64,000 nucleotides of DNA from positions 1 through 64,000 of the forward strand of contig JAXLQK010000025.1 in NCBI GenBank assembly GCA_046331665.1, given 5' to 3'. This DNA comes from CAWBAT01 sp046331665. Its GTDB lineage: Bacteria; Acidobacteriota; Terriglobia; Versatilivoradales; Versatilivoraceae. Below, piece after piece: positions 28,544-37,711 of the stretch. The position numbers were made by a program, and so were the translations under genes. Position 1 is the first letter of the stretch. Every line of letters starts with the position of its first letter. The notes under the pieces were generated by a model. The model was not told where the DNA came from and did not search any database. It saw nothing but the letters and a program-made list of their open reading frames with translations.

Positions 28544-29656
28544 ATGGCAGACCAGGAAGACAATCACTTCATGGCTCGCGCGCTGGCGCTGGCACGCCAA
28601 GGGCGCGGGCTCGTCAGCCCCAACCCGATGGTCGGGGCCGTCTTGGTCAAGGACGGTCAGGTTATCGCTGAGGGTCTTCACCGCTATGCGGAACGAAAAC
28701 ATGCGGAAATCTGGGCAATCGAAGCCGCCGGCGATAATGCAAAAGGAGCGACTCTCTATATCAACCTGGAGCCCTGCAGTCACTTTGGCCGGACCCCGCC
28801 TTGCGTGGAGCGCGTCATCGAAGCTGGGATCCGGCGAACGATGATTGCCATGGTAGACCCGAATCCCCGCGTTGCCGGTGAGGGCATTCATCGCCTGAAG
28901 GACGCCGGAATTGAGGTGAATCTGGGAATCGGAAAGCAAGAAGCGGAGCGGCTCAACGAATCCTATGCCAAGTATATTCAATCCCGCACTCCTTTGGTCA
29001 TCTTGAAAACGGCCATGACTCTGGACGGAAAAATTGCCCAGGCGGACGGTCATTCCAAGTGGATTACAGGAGAGCGTGCCAGGGCCAAGGGTCAACAGCT
29101 CCGGTTTGATTGTGATGCCTTGCTGACCGGGATTGGGACCGTATTGAAAGACGATCCTCTTTTGACTGATCGTACCGGCTTGAATCGCCGTCGACCTCTC
29201 CTGCGCTGTGTCCTGGATTCCCGCCTTCAGTTCCCCTTGACGAGCCGCCTCGTCCAGAGCCGATCGGCTGGTGCTATAATGGTGTTTTGTTCGTTGGAAC
29301 GGGATCTGGCCCGCCAGCATGAGCTGGAGTCGGCAGGGATTGAAGTGGTGGCAGTGCCGGGCGAGCCGGGGCAGCTTTCCTGGAATTCGATTCTTGAAGA
29401 GCTCGGTCGGCGGGAAATTACGAGCCTACTCATTGAAGCCGGGCCCACGCTCAATTACTCCGCCTTTCGGCATGGCGCGGTTGATAAGATGTGCTGCTTT
29501 ATCGCCCCGTCCATTTTGGGAGGCACGACTCCTCTGCCGTTGCTAGGGGAACCGGGATTTGTGAATTTGGGCGACGTTATCCGCCTTAGATTTGCCTCCG
29601 TGGAATTACTGGGCCCGGATCTTTACGTGGAAGCCTATCCCAGCACCTCGTTTTAG
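28544..29656 (+). CDS. ribD: Bifunctional riboflavin deaminase/reductase
   Basis: A 370-residue two-domain enzyme for two steps of riboflavin synthesis: deamination of the GTP cyclohydrolase II product, then reduction of its ribosyl side chain. The N-terminal deaminase holds the zinc site (HAEIWAIEAAG and EPCSHFGRTPPC). The C-terminal reductase begins near VILKTAMTLDGKIA and includes WITGERAR, LEELGRREITSLLIEAG and the closing FASVELLGPDLYVEA. The length is normal. It starts 34 bases after ftsY. No FMN riboswitch was seen before the cluster. Confidence 0.96.
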   Translation: MADQEDNHFMARALALARQGRGLVSPNPMVGAVLVKDGQVIAEGLHRYAERKHAEIWAIEAAGDNAKGATLYINLEPCSHFGRTPPCVERVIEAGIRRTMIAMVDPNPRVAGEGIHRLKDAGIEVNLGIGKQEAERLNESYAKYIQSRTPLVILKTAMTLDGKIAQADGHSKWITGERARAKGQQLRFDCDALLTGIGTVLKDDPLLTDRTGLNRRRPLLRCVLDSRLQFPLTSRLVQSRSAGAIMVFCSLERDLARQHELESAGIEVVAVPGEPGQLSWNSILEELGRREITSLLIEAGPTLNYSAFRHGAVDKMCCFIAPSILGGTTPLPLLGEPGFVNLGDVIRLRFASVELLGPDLYVEAYPSTSF

Positions 29657-29763
29657 CTGAGAGGCTGGATCTGGACGCCAAGGGCTCAGGGAGAGGGCCG
29701 AAAGAGGAAATCTTTCAAATTGCATCCATCTGCGATAGTTGGCCTATGGGATTTTGAAATTCT

Positions 29764-30408
29764 ATGTTTACAGGAATCATCGAAGAGGTGGGGAAAGTCG
29801 GTTCCATGCGTCGTACATTGGAAACTGCGACGATGACAGTTCTGGCGAACCTTACGCTGGACGGGCTTCAGCTCGGGGATAGTATCGCCGTAAATGGGGT
29901 TTGTCTGACTGTCCGCCAACGGACACAGAATGACTTTCAGGTAGATCTCTCAGAGGAGACTTTAAGACGATCCAATCTGGGGGAGATAGAGACCGGCAAT
30001 GAGGTGAATCTGGAACGCCCTTTGACTCCCGGAAGCCGTTTGGGGGGGCATTTCGTGCAAGGTCACGTTGATGGAATCGGCCAACTGCTTTCCAAGGAAA
30101 TGAAGGATGGATTTGGAGTGTGGGCCTTCTCGCTCCCATTCAGCTTGCGCTCTTACATTGTGGAGAAAGGGTCGATTGCTGTGAACGGGGTTAGCCTGAC
30201 CGTCGCCAAACAGACAGAATCCGGATTTGAAGTGGCCCTGATCCCGCATACCTTGGAAAACACCAACCTCCATAGTTTGACGAGGGGCCAGAACGTCAAC
30301 CTGGAAGTGGATATTTTGGCCAAGTATGTTGAGTCCTTCCTGAAGAATCGCGCAGACGCCAAGAGTTCCCGTCTCACCGAAGAATATCTCAAGGAGCAAG
30401 GATATTGA
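29764..30408 (+). CDS. ribE: Riboflavin synthase (alpha chain type)
   Basis: A 214-residue riboflavin synthase, which dismutates two 6,7-dimethyl-8-ribityllumazine molecules into riboflavin. The protein has the two internally homologous lumazine-binding repeats: MFTGIIEEVG, DSIAVNGVCLTV and GGHFVQGHVDG in the first half and GSIAVNGVSLTV, IPHTLENTNL in the second. Its length is typical. It lies between ribD and ribBA. The lumazine synthase gene (ribH) that makes its substrate is not in this cluster. Confidence 0.96.
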   Translation: MFTGIIEEVGKVGSMRRTLETATMTVLANLTLDGLQLGDSIAVNGVCLTVRQRTQNDFQVDLSEETLRRSNLGEIETGNEVNLERPLTPGSRLGGHFVQGHVDGIGQLLSKEMKDGFGVWAFSLPFSLRSYIVEKGSIAVNGVSLTVAKQTESGFEVALIPHTLENTNLHSLTRGQNVNLEVDILAKYVESFLKNRADAKSSRLTEEYLKEQGY

Positions 30409-30452
30409 GTCAGTATCGCTGTGGGTGACTTCAAGAACTGATGGGAGAACGG

Positions 30453-31634
30453 ATGGATAACAAGTGGGCGGCCCTGGATGTGACGAATCGCGGCGCAAAA
30501 GGAAACGAATCTTATTTCGCCACGGTGGAAGAAGCCATCGAAGACTTCCAGACCGGCAAGATGGTCATCGTCGTTGACGACGAAGACCGGGAAAACGAGG
30601 GGGATTTGACCATCGCCGCGGAAAAGGTGACGCCGGAAGCGATTAACTTCATGGCCCGCTATGGTCGCGGGTTGATTTGCCTGGCGATGTCAGGAGAACG
30701 TCTTGAGGAACTGCAAATCCCCTTGATGGTTTCAGACAACACCTCGATGTATGGAACTGCGTTTTGTGTTTCCATTGAAGCCAAGAACAAGGTCTCGACT
30801 GGGATCTCAGCCGCGGATCGGGCCGAAACCATCCTTACGGCCATCCGGCCGGAGACGAAACCGAGCGACCTTGTACGGCCCGGCCATGTCTTTCCGTTGC
30901 GGGCGCGCAATGGAGGGGTGCTGGTCCGTGCGGGCCAGACAGAGGCCGCCGTCGATTTGGCTCGCATCGCCGGGCTGACTCCCGCCGGAGTCATCTGTGA
31001 AGTGATGAATGACGACGGGACAATGTCTCGGGTCGAGGAGCTTCGCCGCTTTGCGCGAGAGCATGGGCTTCGAATGATCACCGTCGCGGAATTGATCAAG
31101 TACAGGTTGCGCACAGAAAACTTTGTTCACAAGGTGTCTGAAGCGGATCTGCCGACCCAATACGGGAATTTCAAAATGCTTGCCTTCGAATGCGAGTATG
31201 ACAAAGAGACCCATGTTGCTCTCGTTTATGGACACATTGACCCCAAGCAGCCAGTCCTCGTGCGCGTCCATTCTCATTGTCTTACAGGCGACGTCTTTGC
31301 GTCTGCGGCCTGTGATTGTCGAACGCTCTTGGATAAATCCCTGGGCCTGATCGCCCGGGAAGGAAGCGGTGTCCTGCTTTATATGCACCAGACCGGGAGG
31401 GGCTTTGAATTGACGAATGCCGAGGGAAGCACACGCATTGCTTATCATGGGATGTCGCCAGCCGGGGGAGAAACCTACAGCGTGAAAAGGACTCAGCGCG
31501 GTTATGGGACAGGCGCTCAAATCCTCTCTCGCCTCAGTTTGAAGAATATCCGTCTCTTGACCAATCATCCACGGAAGATTGTCGGGTTGGAAAGCTACGG
31601 CATCCGCGTCGTGGAGTATGTCCCGATCACCTGA
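30453..31634 (+). CDS. ribBA: 3,4-DHBP synthase / GTP cyclohydrolase II fusion
   Basis: A 393-residue fusion. The N-terminal half is dihydroxybutanone-phosphate synthase (VDDEDRENEGDLTIAAEKV, GLICLAM, GHVFPLRAR, TEAAVDLARIAG), intact at all motifs I can check. The C-terminal half resembles GTP cyclohydrolase II with its zinc cysteines (HSHCLTGDVFASAACDCRTLL). It differs in the catalytic stretch: HQTGRGFELTNAEG replaces the usual RQEGRGIGL-type motif, and TQRGYGTGAQIL replaces DxRDYGxGAQIL. GGGAG before ATG 30453 supports this start; ATG 30441 is in frame. It ends the rib cluster, and whether the GTP cyclohydrolase half is active is uncertain. Confidence 0.9.
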   Translation: MDNKWAALDVTNRGAKGNESYFATVEEAIEDFQTGKMVIVVDDEDRENEGDLTIAAEKVTPEAINFMARYGRGLICLAMSGERLEELQIPLMVSDNTSMYGTAFCVSIEAKNKVSTGISAADRAETILTAIRPETKPSDLVRPGHVFPLRARNGGVLVRAGQTEAAVDLARIAGLTPAGVICEVMNDDGTMSRVEELRRFAREHGLRMITVAELIKYRLRTENFVHKVSEADLPTQYGNFKMLAFECEYDKETHVALVYGHIDPKQPVLVRVHSHCLTGDVFASAACDCRTLLDKSLGLIAREGSGVLLYMHQTGRGFELTNAEGSTRIAYHGMSPAGGETYSVKRTQRGYGTGAQILSRLSLKNIRLLTNHPRKIVGLESYGIRVVEYVPIT

Positions 31635-31712
31635 GCCTTTCCTGCCGGAGGCGCAGAGTCCTTTCCCCTTTTTGCCTGGAGATGACAGCTGGCAGACGAT
31701 AGCCAGACTTGC

Positions 31713-31991
31713 TTAGCCTTCTGAAGTGGTGGGGTCGATGATAGCTTTGATTTCAATGATGCGGTTGGCTGGAAATTCTCCCAACCGCGCGTGCTCTCGC
31801 ACCGCTTCCTCGTTGGGCGCGATGTAAATGCAGTAAATCTTATCCTCAGTCACATAACTGTGGACCCATTGAATTTGTGGGCCCAGTTGACGCAGTACGC
31901 CGCAAGACTTTTGTGAGATGGCTTGCAGTTGTTGGGCGTTTAGTTTTCCGGCACCGGGAATCTCTCGTTCAATCACGTATTTAGGCACGGC
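31713..31991 (-). CDS. DUF4242 (SCO4226-like nickel-binding) small protein
   Basis: A 92-residue protein of the DUF4242 family, a ferredoxin-like fold that binds nickel in a Streptomyces homologue. Visible features are YVIEREIPGAGKL, VLRQLGPQIQWVHSYVTEDKIYCIY and EEAVREHARLGEFPANRI. A TTG at 32027 would add 12 residues, but the ATG at 31991 matches the family start. Transcribed alone, convergent with ribBA. The biological role is unknown. Confidence 0.8.
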   Translation of the reverse strand, partial: AVPKYVIEREIPGAGKLNAQQLQAISQKSCGVLRQLGPQIQWVHSYVTEDKIYCIYIAPNEEAVREHARLGEFPANRIIEIKAIIDPTTSEG

Positions 31992-32290
31992 CATCTCCCT
32001 TGAACTCGGAATGGATCTGACTTCCAAACAGGCCCGCCGATCATTAATCGGAGCAAGTCAGAAATTTCCAGCATCTTAACCCAATCCCCCCCAAGACTCC
32101 AGACCCATCATGAGCGGGGCCCCAAGGCTCCCGTCCTGCATCCGATTGAGTGAAAGCCTTGACGCAAGCAGTCCTCGAAGTATAATACGAGCAAGAGTGT
32201 CCACCGATAAAGTCTCATTCGATTAACGCGATCAGCCGGAATCCAGGCAAGAATCTTGGCTGGGAGGGCTTACGCGGAAAGGAAATTTCA

Positions 32291-32998
32291 ATGAAGCGCA
32301 CCATCTGGCTAGGGGTCTTGATATTGGGGGTGCTTGGGCTGAGTGTCGCTCCACTTCCGCAGGCAGCAGATAAGGAGACCGAGTGGAGCATGAATGCGAC
32401 GGCAATTGAGGCCTGCTCCTGTCCCATGTTCTGCCAATGCTACTTCAATTCGGAGCCGGCAGGTCATGCGGCACACCATGGGGGTGACGGCGGTCACTTT
32501 TGCCGCTTTAACAATGCTTATAAGGTTAACCGAGGCAAGTTTGGAACGGTCAAACTCGATGGCACCAAATTCTGGGCTTCCGGGGATTTAGGGCCTGACT
32601 TCTCAAAAGGGCAAATGGACTGGGTTGTCATCACATTTGACAAACAAACGACCAAGGAACAACGCGACGCCATCGGTCAGATCCTGGGGCATTTGTTTCC
32701 GGTGAAGTGGGGCAAGATGAGTGTTGACGAGGGCGACATCAGCTGGGCTGGCGGCAAGGACGAAGCCAAGGCAACCATCGACGGGGGCAAAACCGCCGAA
32801 GTAGTCCTGAAACGGTTTAAAGGGATGGCGGATATGCCGGTCGTAATCAAGAATCTCAAGTATTGGGGCGCACAGCGCAACGAGGGATTCATCATGATGC
32901 CCAATGTGGTAGAGGCCTATCGCAAAGGGGATAAAGTCTATGAATTCAAGGGTACGAATGGATTCATGATCACCATTGATATGGATTCGAAGGGGTGA
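32291..32998 (+). CDS. Secreted DUF1326 protein
   Basis: A 235-residue DUF1326 protein with a signal peptide (residues 1-26, ending PQAADK). The cysteine cluster EACSCPMFCQCYF and a His-rich stretch HAAHHGGDGGHFCRFN suggest metal binding. The remainder (LDGTKFWASGDLGPDF, WVVITFDKQTTKEQRDAIGQIL, WGAQRNEGFIMMPN) fits the family. AAAGGA upstream supports the start. Homologues often sit beside DUF2182 membrane proteins, but none is here. Function unknown. Confidence 0.82.
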   Translation: MKRTIWLGVLILGVLGLSVAPLPQAADKETEWSMNATAIEACSCPMFCQCYFNSEPAGHAAHHGGDGGHFCRFNNAYKVNRGKFGTVKLDGTKFWASGDLGPDFSKGQMDWVVITFDKQTTKEQRDAIGQILGHLFPVKWGKMSVDEGDISWAGGKDEAKATIDGGKTAEVVLKRFKGMADMPVVIKNLKYWGAQRNEGFIMMPNVVEAYRKGDKVYEFKGTNGFMITIDMDSKG

Positions 32999-33536
32999 TC
33001 CCAGGATTCGGAAAATGTAAATCGCAGTGAGGCTTTTGAAAAAATCCTCTTTTTTCTGTCACTTTCTCATTGCCGACGAGAACCGCCTCAAAGGCCTGAG
33101 CCCTCGAGAACCTCGGGGGCCCGGGCCCCGCAAGAAGACCCAATTTCCGCTATTGCGAGTGATGGCCGCTGTCCCTCCTCCGGTATTTCCTCGCCTGGCT
33201 CGATCCATCCCAGGCGGTTCCTGTCATAGAAAGTTCTGGCCCGGGTGCCTGCCCAATTACTGTGACATCATGTGCCTTCCATTGGCCCATTCTCTCTTCA
33301 CTGGGTTCAAACCGGAAAAGTCCTGAGCCGGTTGCGTCGACAAACCACCCCGTTGGGACTATGTCGCCCTTTCATACCCAAAGAATCTGAGAAAGATCGC
33401 TTCCGCGCCTTGCCCCCACAGCTCTTTCAGCTCAGCACTATCCGCCGGAATCCGCGCCAAGTTTGCCTTGACGGCAAGTTTCTGGCGGTGCTACTTTGGC
33501 GATGATCTCGGAGATCATACTTGCGAGGAGACTCTG
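32999..33536. other. Intergenic region upstream of the OPT transporter
   Basis: About 540 bases with a weak terminator candidate at its start and the ribosome-binding site of the next gene (AGGAG, seven bases before the ATG) at its end. Open frames within it lack start signals. A GC-rich palindromic patch lies around 33103-33130 (CTCGAGAACCTCGGGGG and GGGCCCGGGCCC type sequence), without a T-run. Confidence 0.4.
33029..33055 (+). terminator. Weak candidate terminator after the DUF1326 gene
   Basis: GAGG pairs with CCTC around an A/T pairing stretch, followed by six T residues. The stem is short and partly A-T, so the call is tentative; its position 30 bases after the stop codon is right. Confidence 0.35.
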
Positions 33537-35564
33537 ATGGCTGAGCAAAATGCCGGGAAGACGGGGACGCCCAAATTCAGCCCCTATGTTCCCCCGGAGA
33601 GCTCCATGACCGAATTCAGTCTGCGGGCACTCCTGATTGGACTGGTGATGTGTGTTGTCTTGGGGGCGGCCAACGCCTACCTGGGGCTCAAGGCCGGGAT
33701 GACCATTGCGGCGACCTACCCGGCCGCTGTCATTGGCATGGCGTTGCTGCGCCTTTTCAAGGGATCGATCCTGGAAGAAAATTTTGCCAGAACAGTCGGC
33801 TCAATCGGAGAATCCGTAGCCGCAGGAGCGATCTTTACGATTCCTGCATTTTTTATTGCGGGCGTCTGGCCCGAGTTTGCGACACGCGGGCATTACTTTG
33901 AGTCGACAGCGATCATGTTTGCCGGCGGGATCTTGGGAATCATGTTTGTGGCCTTACTTCGTGGGGTGATGGTGGAAGACGCCGAGTTGCCATATCCGGA
34001 GTCTGTGGCCGCCTCGGAAATTCATAAAGCTGGCCGTGCCGGAGGCACAGGCGCAAAATTCTTGTTCTCAGCGATGGGAATGGGCGCTCTCATTCAAGCG
34101 CTTGGTCAGTTCAAGTTCTTTGCGACGAGCTGGGAAAAATTTGTGCCTTTCTCAAGAGTGACGATTGGTCTGCGGGCCAGCGGGAACGCGACCGCCCAAG
34201 GCGGCATGGTGCTGAGCCCGCCCGGAATCAGCCCGGCCTACATTGGGGTGGGTTATATTATTGGTCCCAAGCTGGCCTCATTGAATTTCAGCGGGGGTGT
34301 ACTGGCTTGGGGACTTTTGGTTCCCATGGTTACCTATTTCTTGTCCCCATCCTTAATGCCCAACGGAAGCTCAGCGGATCCGGCGTCCTGGATCGAGTTG
34401 TCCAATAATGTCTGGAAGCTCATCGTGCGTCCGATGGCGATCGGGGGCATGCTCGTGTCGGCGGGCGACACTTTATTTCGAATGAGGAACAATCTCATCG
34501 CCGGGATCAAGCGATCCATTGGAGATGTCAGGAAGGCGGCGACGGGTGAGCATGTGGAGATCCGCACGGAAAAGGACCTGAGCTTCAAATGGGTCATGCT
34601 GGGGATCCTGCTGACGGCCATTGTAACTTTCATCATCTATCACCATTTTGCCCAAGACCTGAAAGCAGCCTGGGTTGCCACAGTTGTCATGGTCATTGCC
34701 GGATTCTTTTTTGCAGCTGTTTCCGGTTATCTGGTCGGGGTGATCGGCTCTAGCAATAACCCCATCAGTGGATTGACGCTATCCACCTTATTGATTGCGG
34801 CCCTTTTGATGGTTGCCTTGGGTACGCATGGAAGCACCGGTGTCGCTGCCGTCTTAGGCGTGGCCGCAGTGGTCTGTGTGTCATCGGCAGTGGCCGGAGA
34901 AATGCTGCAAGACCTCAAAGTTGGGCATATTTTGGGAGGCACTCCCTGGAAAATGCAGTTGGGGGACCTGGTTGGAATGGGATTGGCTGCCGCTGTCATG
35001 TTCCTACCGCTGGTCGTATTGCATCAGGGGGACATCAACACTGGAGGGACTGGTTTCGGAGGCAAGAATCTTCCCGCTCCGCAGGCGAGCCTGATGGCTT
35101 TGCTTTCGCAAGGGATCGTCGGCGGACAAATGGCATGGCCGCTGATCGTCGTCGGCATGTTGATGGGTGTCGGGTTCATCCTGATGCAAGTGCGAAGTCC
35201 GATGCTTGTGAGTGTTGGAATGTACCTCCCCCTGGAGACGACCTTTGCCATCTTTGTCGGAGGAGTTCTCAAGGGAGTCGTGGACCGTTGGAGCGCCAGC
35301 TTACAGCACAATCCCGCTCAAAAGGCTCGCGTCGACAACAATGGGATTTTGTTGGCTTCCGGCTTGATCGCCGGCGAAGCGCTGATTGGCCTGTTGTTTG
35401 CCGCCCTGGCGTTTGCCGATGTCAAGTTGATTGAAATTTTCGAACATCCATCTTTTCTGACCAGTTTGGCGATCCTGGCCCTGATTTCCTGGGTCTTGAT
35501 TCGTATACCCTTAAGCAATGCGGGAAGTCCGGACGAGCCGCCCCCACCCACGGCCGTGATGTGA
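33537..35564 (+). CDS. OPT-family oligopeptide/metal-chelate transporter
   Basis: A 675-residue integral membrane protein of the oligopeptide transporter (OPT) family, proton-driven importers of peptides or metal chelates. It begins with a polar tail, then SLRALLIGLVMCVVLGAANAYLGLKAGMTI, a hallmark of prokaryotic OPT proteins, followed by EDAELPYPESVAASEIHKAG, ISPAYIGVGYIIGPKLA and about 14-16 transmembrane helices. AGGAG seven bases before the ATG fixes the start; an earlier in-frame ATG at 33468 adds a non-membrane leader. The PepD dipeptidase gene follows by 75 bases on the same strand, which suggests peptide uptake coupled with hydrolysis. Confidence 0.93.
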   Translation: MAEQNAGKTGTPKFSPYVPPESSMTEFSLRALLIGLVMCVVLGAANAYLGLKAGMTIAATYPAAVIGMALLRLFKGSILEENFARTVGSIGESVAAGAIFTIPAFFIAGVWPEFATRGHYFESTAIMFAGGILGIMFVALLRGVMVEDAELPYPESVAASEIHKAGRAGGTGAKFLFSAMGMGALIQALGQFKFFATSWEKFVPFSRVTIGLRASGNATAQGGMVLSPPGISPAYIGVGYIIGPKLASLNFSGGVLAWGLLVPMVTYFLSPSLMPNGSSADPASWIELSNNVWKLIVRPMAIGGMLVSAGDTLFRMRNNLIAGIKRSIGDVRKAATGEHVEIRTEKDLSFKWVMLGILLTAIVTFIIYHHFAQDLKAAWVATVVMVIAGFFFAAVSGYLVGVIGSSNNPISGLTLSTLLIAALLMVALGTHGSTGVAAVLGVAAVVCVSSAVAGEMLQDLKVGHILGGTPWKMQLGDLVGMGLAAAVMFLPLVVLHQGDINTGGTGFGGKNLPAPQASLMALLSQGIVGGQMAWPLIVVGMLMGVGFILMQVRSPMLVSVGMYLPLETTFAIFVGGVLKGVVDRWSASLQHNPAQKARVDNNGILLASGLIAGEALIGLLFAALAFADVKLIEIFEHPSFLTSLAILALISWVLIRIPLSNAGSPDEPPPPTAVM

Positions 35565-35639
35565 ACGGAAGAGGGGACGCCTCATCGCCATTGAGAGCCT
35601 TGCGCCAACAGAGAACTAATTCCCTGGAAGGAGTCCATA

Positions 35640-37097
35640 ATGTCAAGTGCCATTGAAGGATTGCAACCCGATAGCGTATGGAAGAATTTCGCGGCCATTT
35701 CAAAAATTCCACGCGGGTCCAAAGAGGAAGCGGCAATAGCCCGGTATGTGATGGATACCGCCAAGCGGCACGGATTGAAGGCTGACCAGGACGAATACGG
35801 CAATGTTGTTGTCCGGAAATTTGCCAAGCACGGACGAGAGCAGGTCAAGAGTCTGGCGTTGCAGGGTCATCTCGACATGGTCTGTGAGAAAAACGCCAAC
35901 GTGAAGCATGACTTTGCGAAGGATCCCATTGAGATCGTGCGGAAGGGGGCAGTCTTGACGGCGAATGGGACAACGCTCGGTGCCGATAATGGAATCGCGG
36001 TTGCCACCAACTTGGCCATCATGGAAAACCCGGATTTGGAACATGGTCCGTTGGAGCTCCTTTTTACGGTGGATGAAGAGACGGGATTGACTGGAGCCGC
36101 CAATTTGAAACCGGGCTTTTTGCAAAGCAGAGCCCTGATCAATCTGGATTCGGAAGAAGAAGGGGAAGTTTTTGTGGGATGTGCCGGGGGAAGGAACACG
36201 ACGGGAACCTGGGCTCTTGAGTATGAGAAGGTGGAACCGAAGTATGCGCCTTATCTGTTAACGGTGAAAGGGCTCAAAGGAGGACACTCGGGCCTGGACA
36301 TCGACCAGGGCCGGGGAAATTCCATCAAGATTCTCAACCGTGTTCTGCTGGCTTTGGCGGAGCTGGGTGGCCGCCTGTCAACCCTGAACGGAGGCAACAA
36401 GAGCAATGCCATTCCCCGCGAAGCTGAAGCTGAGCTCTTCCTGCCCAAGAAAAAATCCGCCGAATCCCAAGCACTCGTGGCGCACTTCGACGAAACGATT
36501 CGAGCCGAACTGTCCAGCGTAGAGCCGGCCCTGGAAATCCATCTCCAGGAAAGCACGGAGACAGGCAAAGGAAAAGTGCTTCCTCCCTCTCTGCAACGCA
36601 AGGTGTGCCAGACGCTTTCCGCCATGCCTCATGGGGTAGTGAAGATGAGCGCCGATATCAGCGGGCTGGTCGAAACATCAACCAACCTGGCGGTCGTAAG
36701 AACTGAAAAGAAAGCGATGGTGGTAACGACGAGCCAGCGAAGCTCCGTCGGGTCGGAGATGGAAGAAATTTGTCAATCGGTCCGCTCCCTTCTGGAATTG
36801 GGAAAGGCCAGTGTGGACCAAGCCGATGGATACCCGGGCTGGAAGCCCAATTTGGAGTCCCCTCTCTTGAAGGTGGCGCGCGAAACTTACCATTCTCTCT
36901 TTGGGAAAGAAGCTCAAGTGAAGGCCGTCCACGCCGGACTGGAATGTGGAATCATCGGAGAGAAATTTCCGGGAATGGACATGGTGTCTTTTGGACCCAC
37001 CCTGCGAGGAGTCCACTCGCCGGATGAGTGCATCGACATCGCTTCCGTCGACCGGTTCTGGACGTTTCTGCTGGGGATACTTCGCAACGTGGCCTAG
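35640..37097 (+). CDS. pepD: Aminoacyl-histidine dipeptidase (M20 family)
   Basis: A 485-residue M20C metallopeptidase that cleaves dipeptides such as Xaa-His. The metal and catalytic motifs are GHLDMVCEKN, GADNGIAVATNLA and FTVDEETGLTGA (catalytic Glu pair), with the dimerisation lid at about 205-390 (GLKGGHSGLDIDQGRGN) and the C-terminal HAGLECGIIGEKFPGMDMVSFGP. GGAAGGAG seven bases upstream is a strong ribosome-binding site. There is no signal peptide, so it acts on imported peptides. It is adjacent to the OPT transporter and convergent with the RidA gene. Confidence 0.95.
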   Translation: MSSAIEGLQPDSVWKNFAAISKIPRGSKEEAAIARYVMDTAKRHGLKADQDEYGNVVVRKFAKHGREQVKSLALQGHLDMVCEKNANVKHDFAKDPIEIVRKGAVLTANGTTLGADNGIAVATNLAIMENPDLEHGPLELLFTVDEETGLTGAANLKPGFLQSRALINLDSEEEGEVFVGCAGGRNTTGTWALEYEKVEPKYAPYLLTVKGLKGGHSGLDIDQGRGNSIKILNRVLLALAELGGRLSTLNGGNKSNAIPREAEAELFLPKKKSAESQALVAHFDETIRAELSSVEPALEIHLQESTETGKGKVLPPSLQRKVCQTLSAMPHGVVKMSADISGLVETSTNLAVVRTEKKAMVVTTSQRSSVGSEMEEICQSVRSLLELGKASVDQADGYPGWKPNLESPLLKVARETYHSLFGKEAQVKAVHAGLECGIIGEKFPGMDMVSFGPTLRGVHSPDECIDIASVDRFWTFLLGILRNVA

Positions 37098-37165
37098 GTT
37101 GCCTCGGGGGACCGAGGTGGAGCATCGCGCTCATGAACCAGGCAGCGGCGGGAATGGTCACCTTT

Positions 37166-37651
37166 TCATTTCTTCTTGGCGGGCACGATGGCGATGCATT
37201 CAATCTCCACTCGGGCCCCCAGCGCCAGGCCTGTCGTGCCAAGTGAACTCCTGGCCGGAAAATGGCTGGAAAAGTAGGACCGATAAATTTCATTGAACGT
37301 CGGCCATTCTTTCATATCTGCCAAAAAGACCGTGCATTTGACAACGTGATCCAGTGACGAACCATTTCGCTCCAGGATCGCCTTCATGTTTTCCATCACC
37401 TGTTTGGCTTCCGCTCGAATCCCGCCGGGAACAAGTTCCAGCTTGCCAGGAGTATTCCCTACCTGCCCGGCCAGATACAGCATGTTCCCCACCCGGACCG
37501 CTTCCGAAAAAGGCAACCCCAGGGCCTGGTTGGCGGGGGAGTTCAGGTAAACCACTTCGGGCTTCTCTGCTGAAAACGACATTGAGTGCCATCCCATCTT
37601 GGGAAGAATCAATCCCAGAGCGAGGCTCACCACCATCATCTTGAATCTCAT
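37166..37651 (-). CDS. Exported RidA-family protein
   Basis: A 161-residue RidA/YjgF protein. Typical RidA hydrolyses reactive enamine/imine intermediates from PLP enzymes in the cytoplasm. Residues about 35-158 carry the fold: GLPFSEAVRVGNMLYLAGQVG, then MENMKAILERNGSSLDHVVKCTVFL and FPARSSLG...VEIECIAIV, which keep the Arg and Glu usually tied to activity. Unlike standard family members it begins with a 28-residue signal peptide (MRFKMMVVSLALGLILP), so it should be exported. AGAGGAG upstream supports the start. Transcribed alone. Confidence 0.88.
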   Translation of the reverse strand: MRFKMMVVSLALGLILPKMGWHSMSFSAEKPEVVYLNSPANQALGLPFSEAVRVGNMLYLAGQVGNTPGKLELVPGGIRAEAKQVMENMKAILERNGSSLDHVVKCTVFLADMKEWPTFNEIYRSYFSSHFPARSSLGTTGLALGARVEIECIAIVPAKKK

Positions 37652-37711
37652 TTTTGTCTCCTCTTTTGATTAATGGGATAAGGGTTCAGACACCGCGGGC
37701 TCTTGCGATGT

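Noticed and set aside
33240..33330. Possible tRNA because of a GGTTCAAACC stretch
   Set aside because: The surrounding bases do not form an acceptor stem, D-arm or anticodon arm.
33027..33505. Two overlapping open frames upstream of the OPT transporter
   Set aside because: No ribosome-binding site, no protein-like hydrophobic or helix pattern, and the first begins at the weak terminator.
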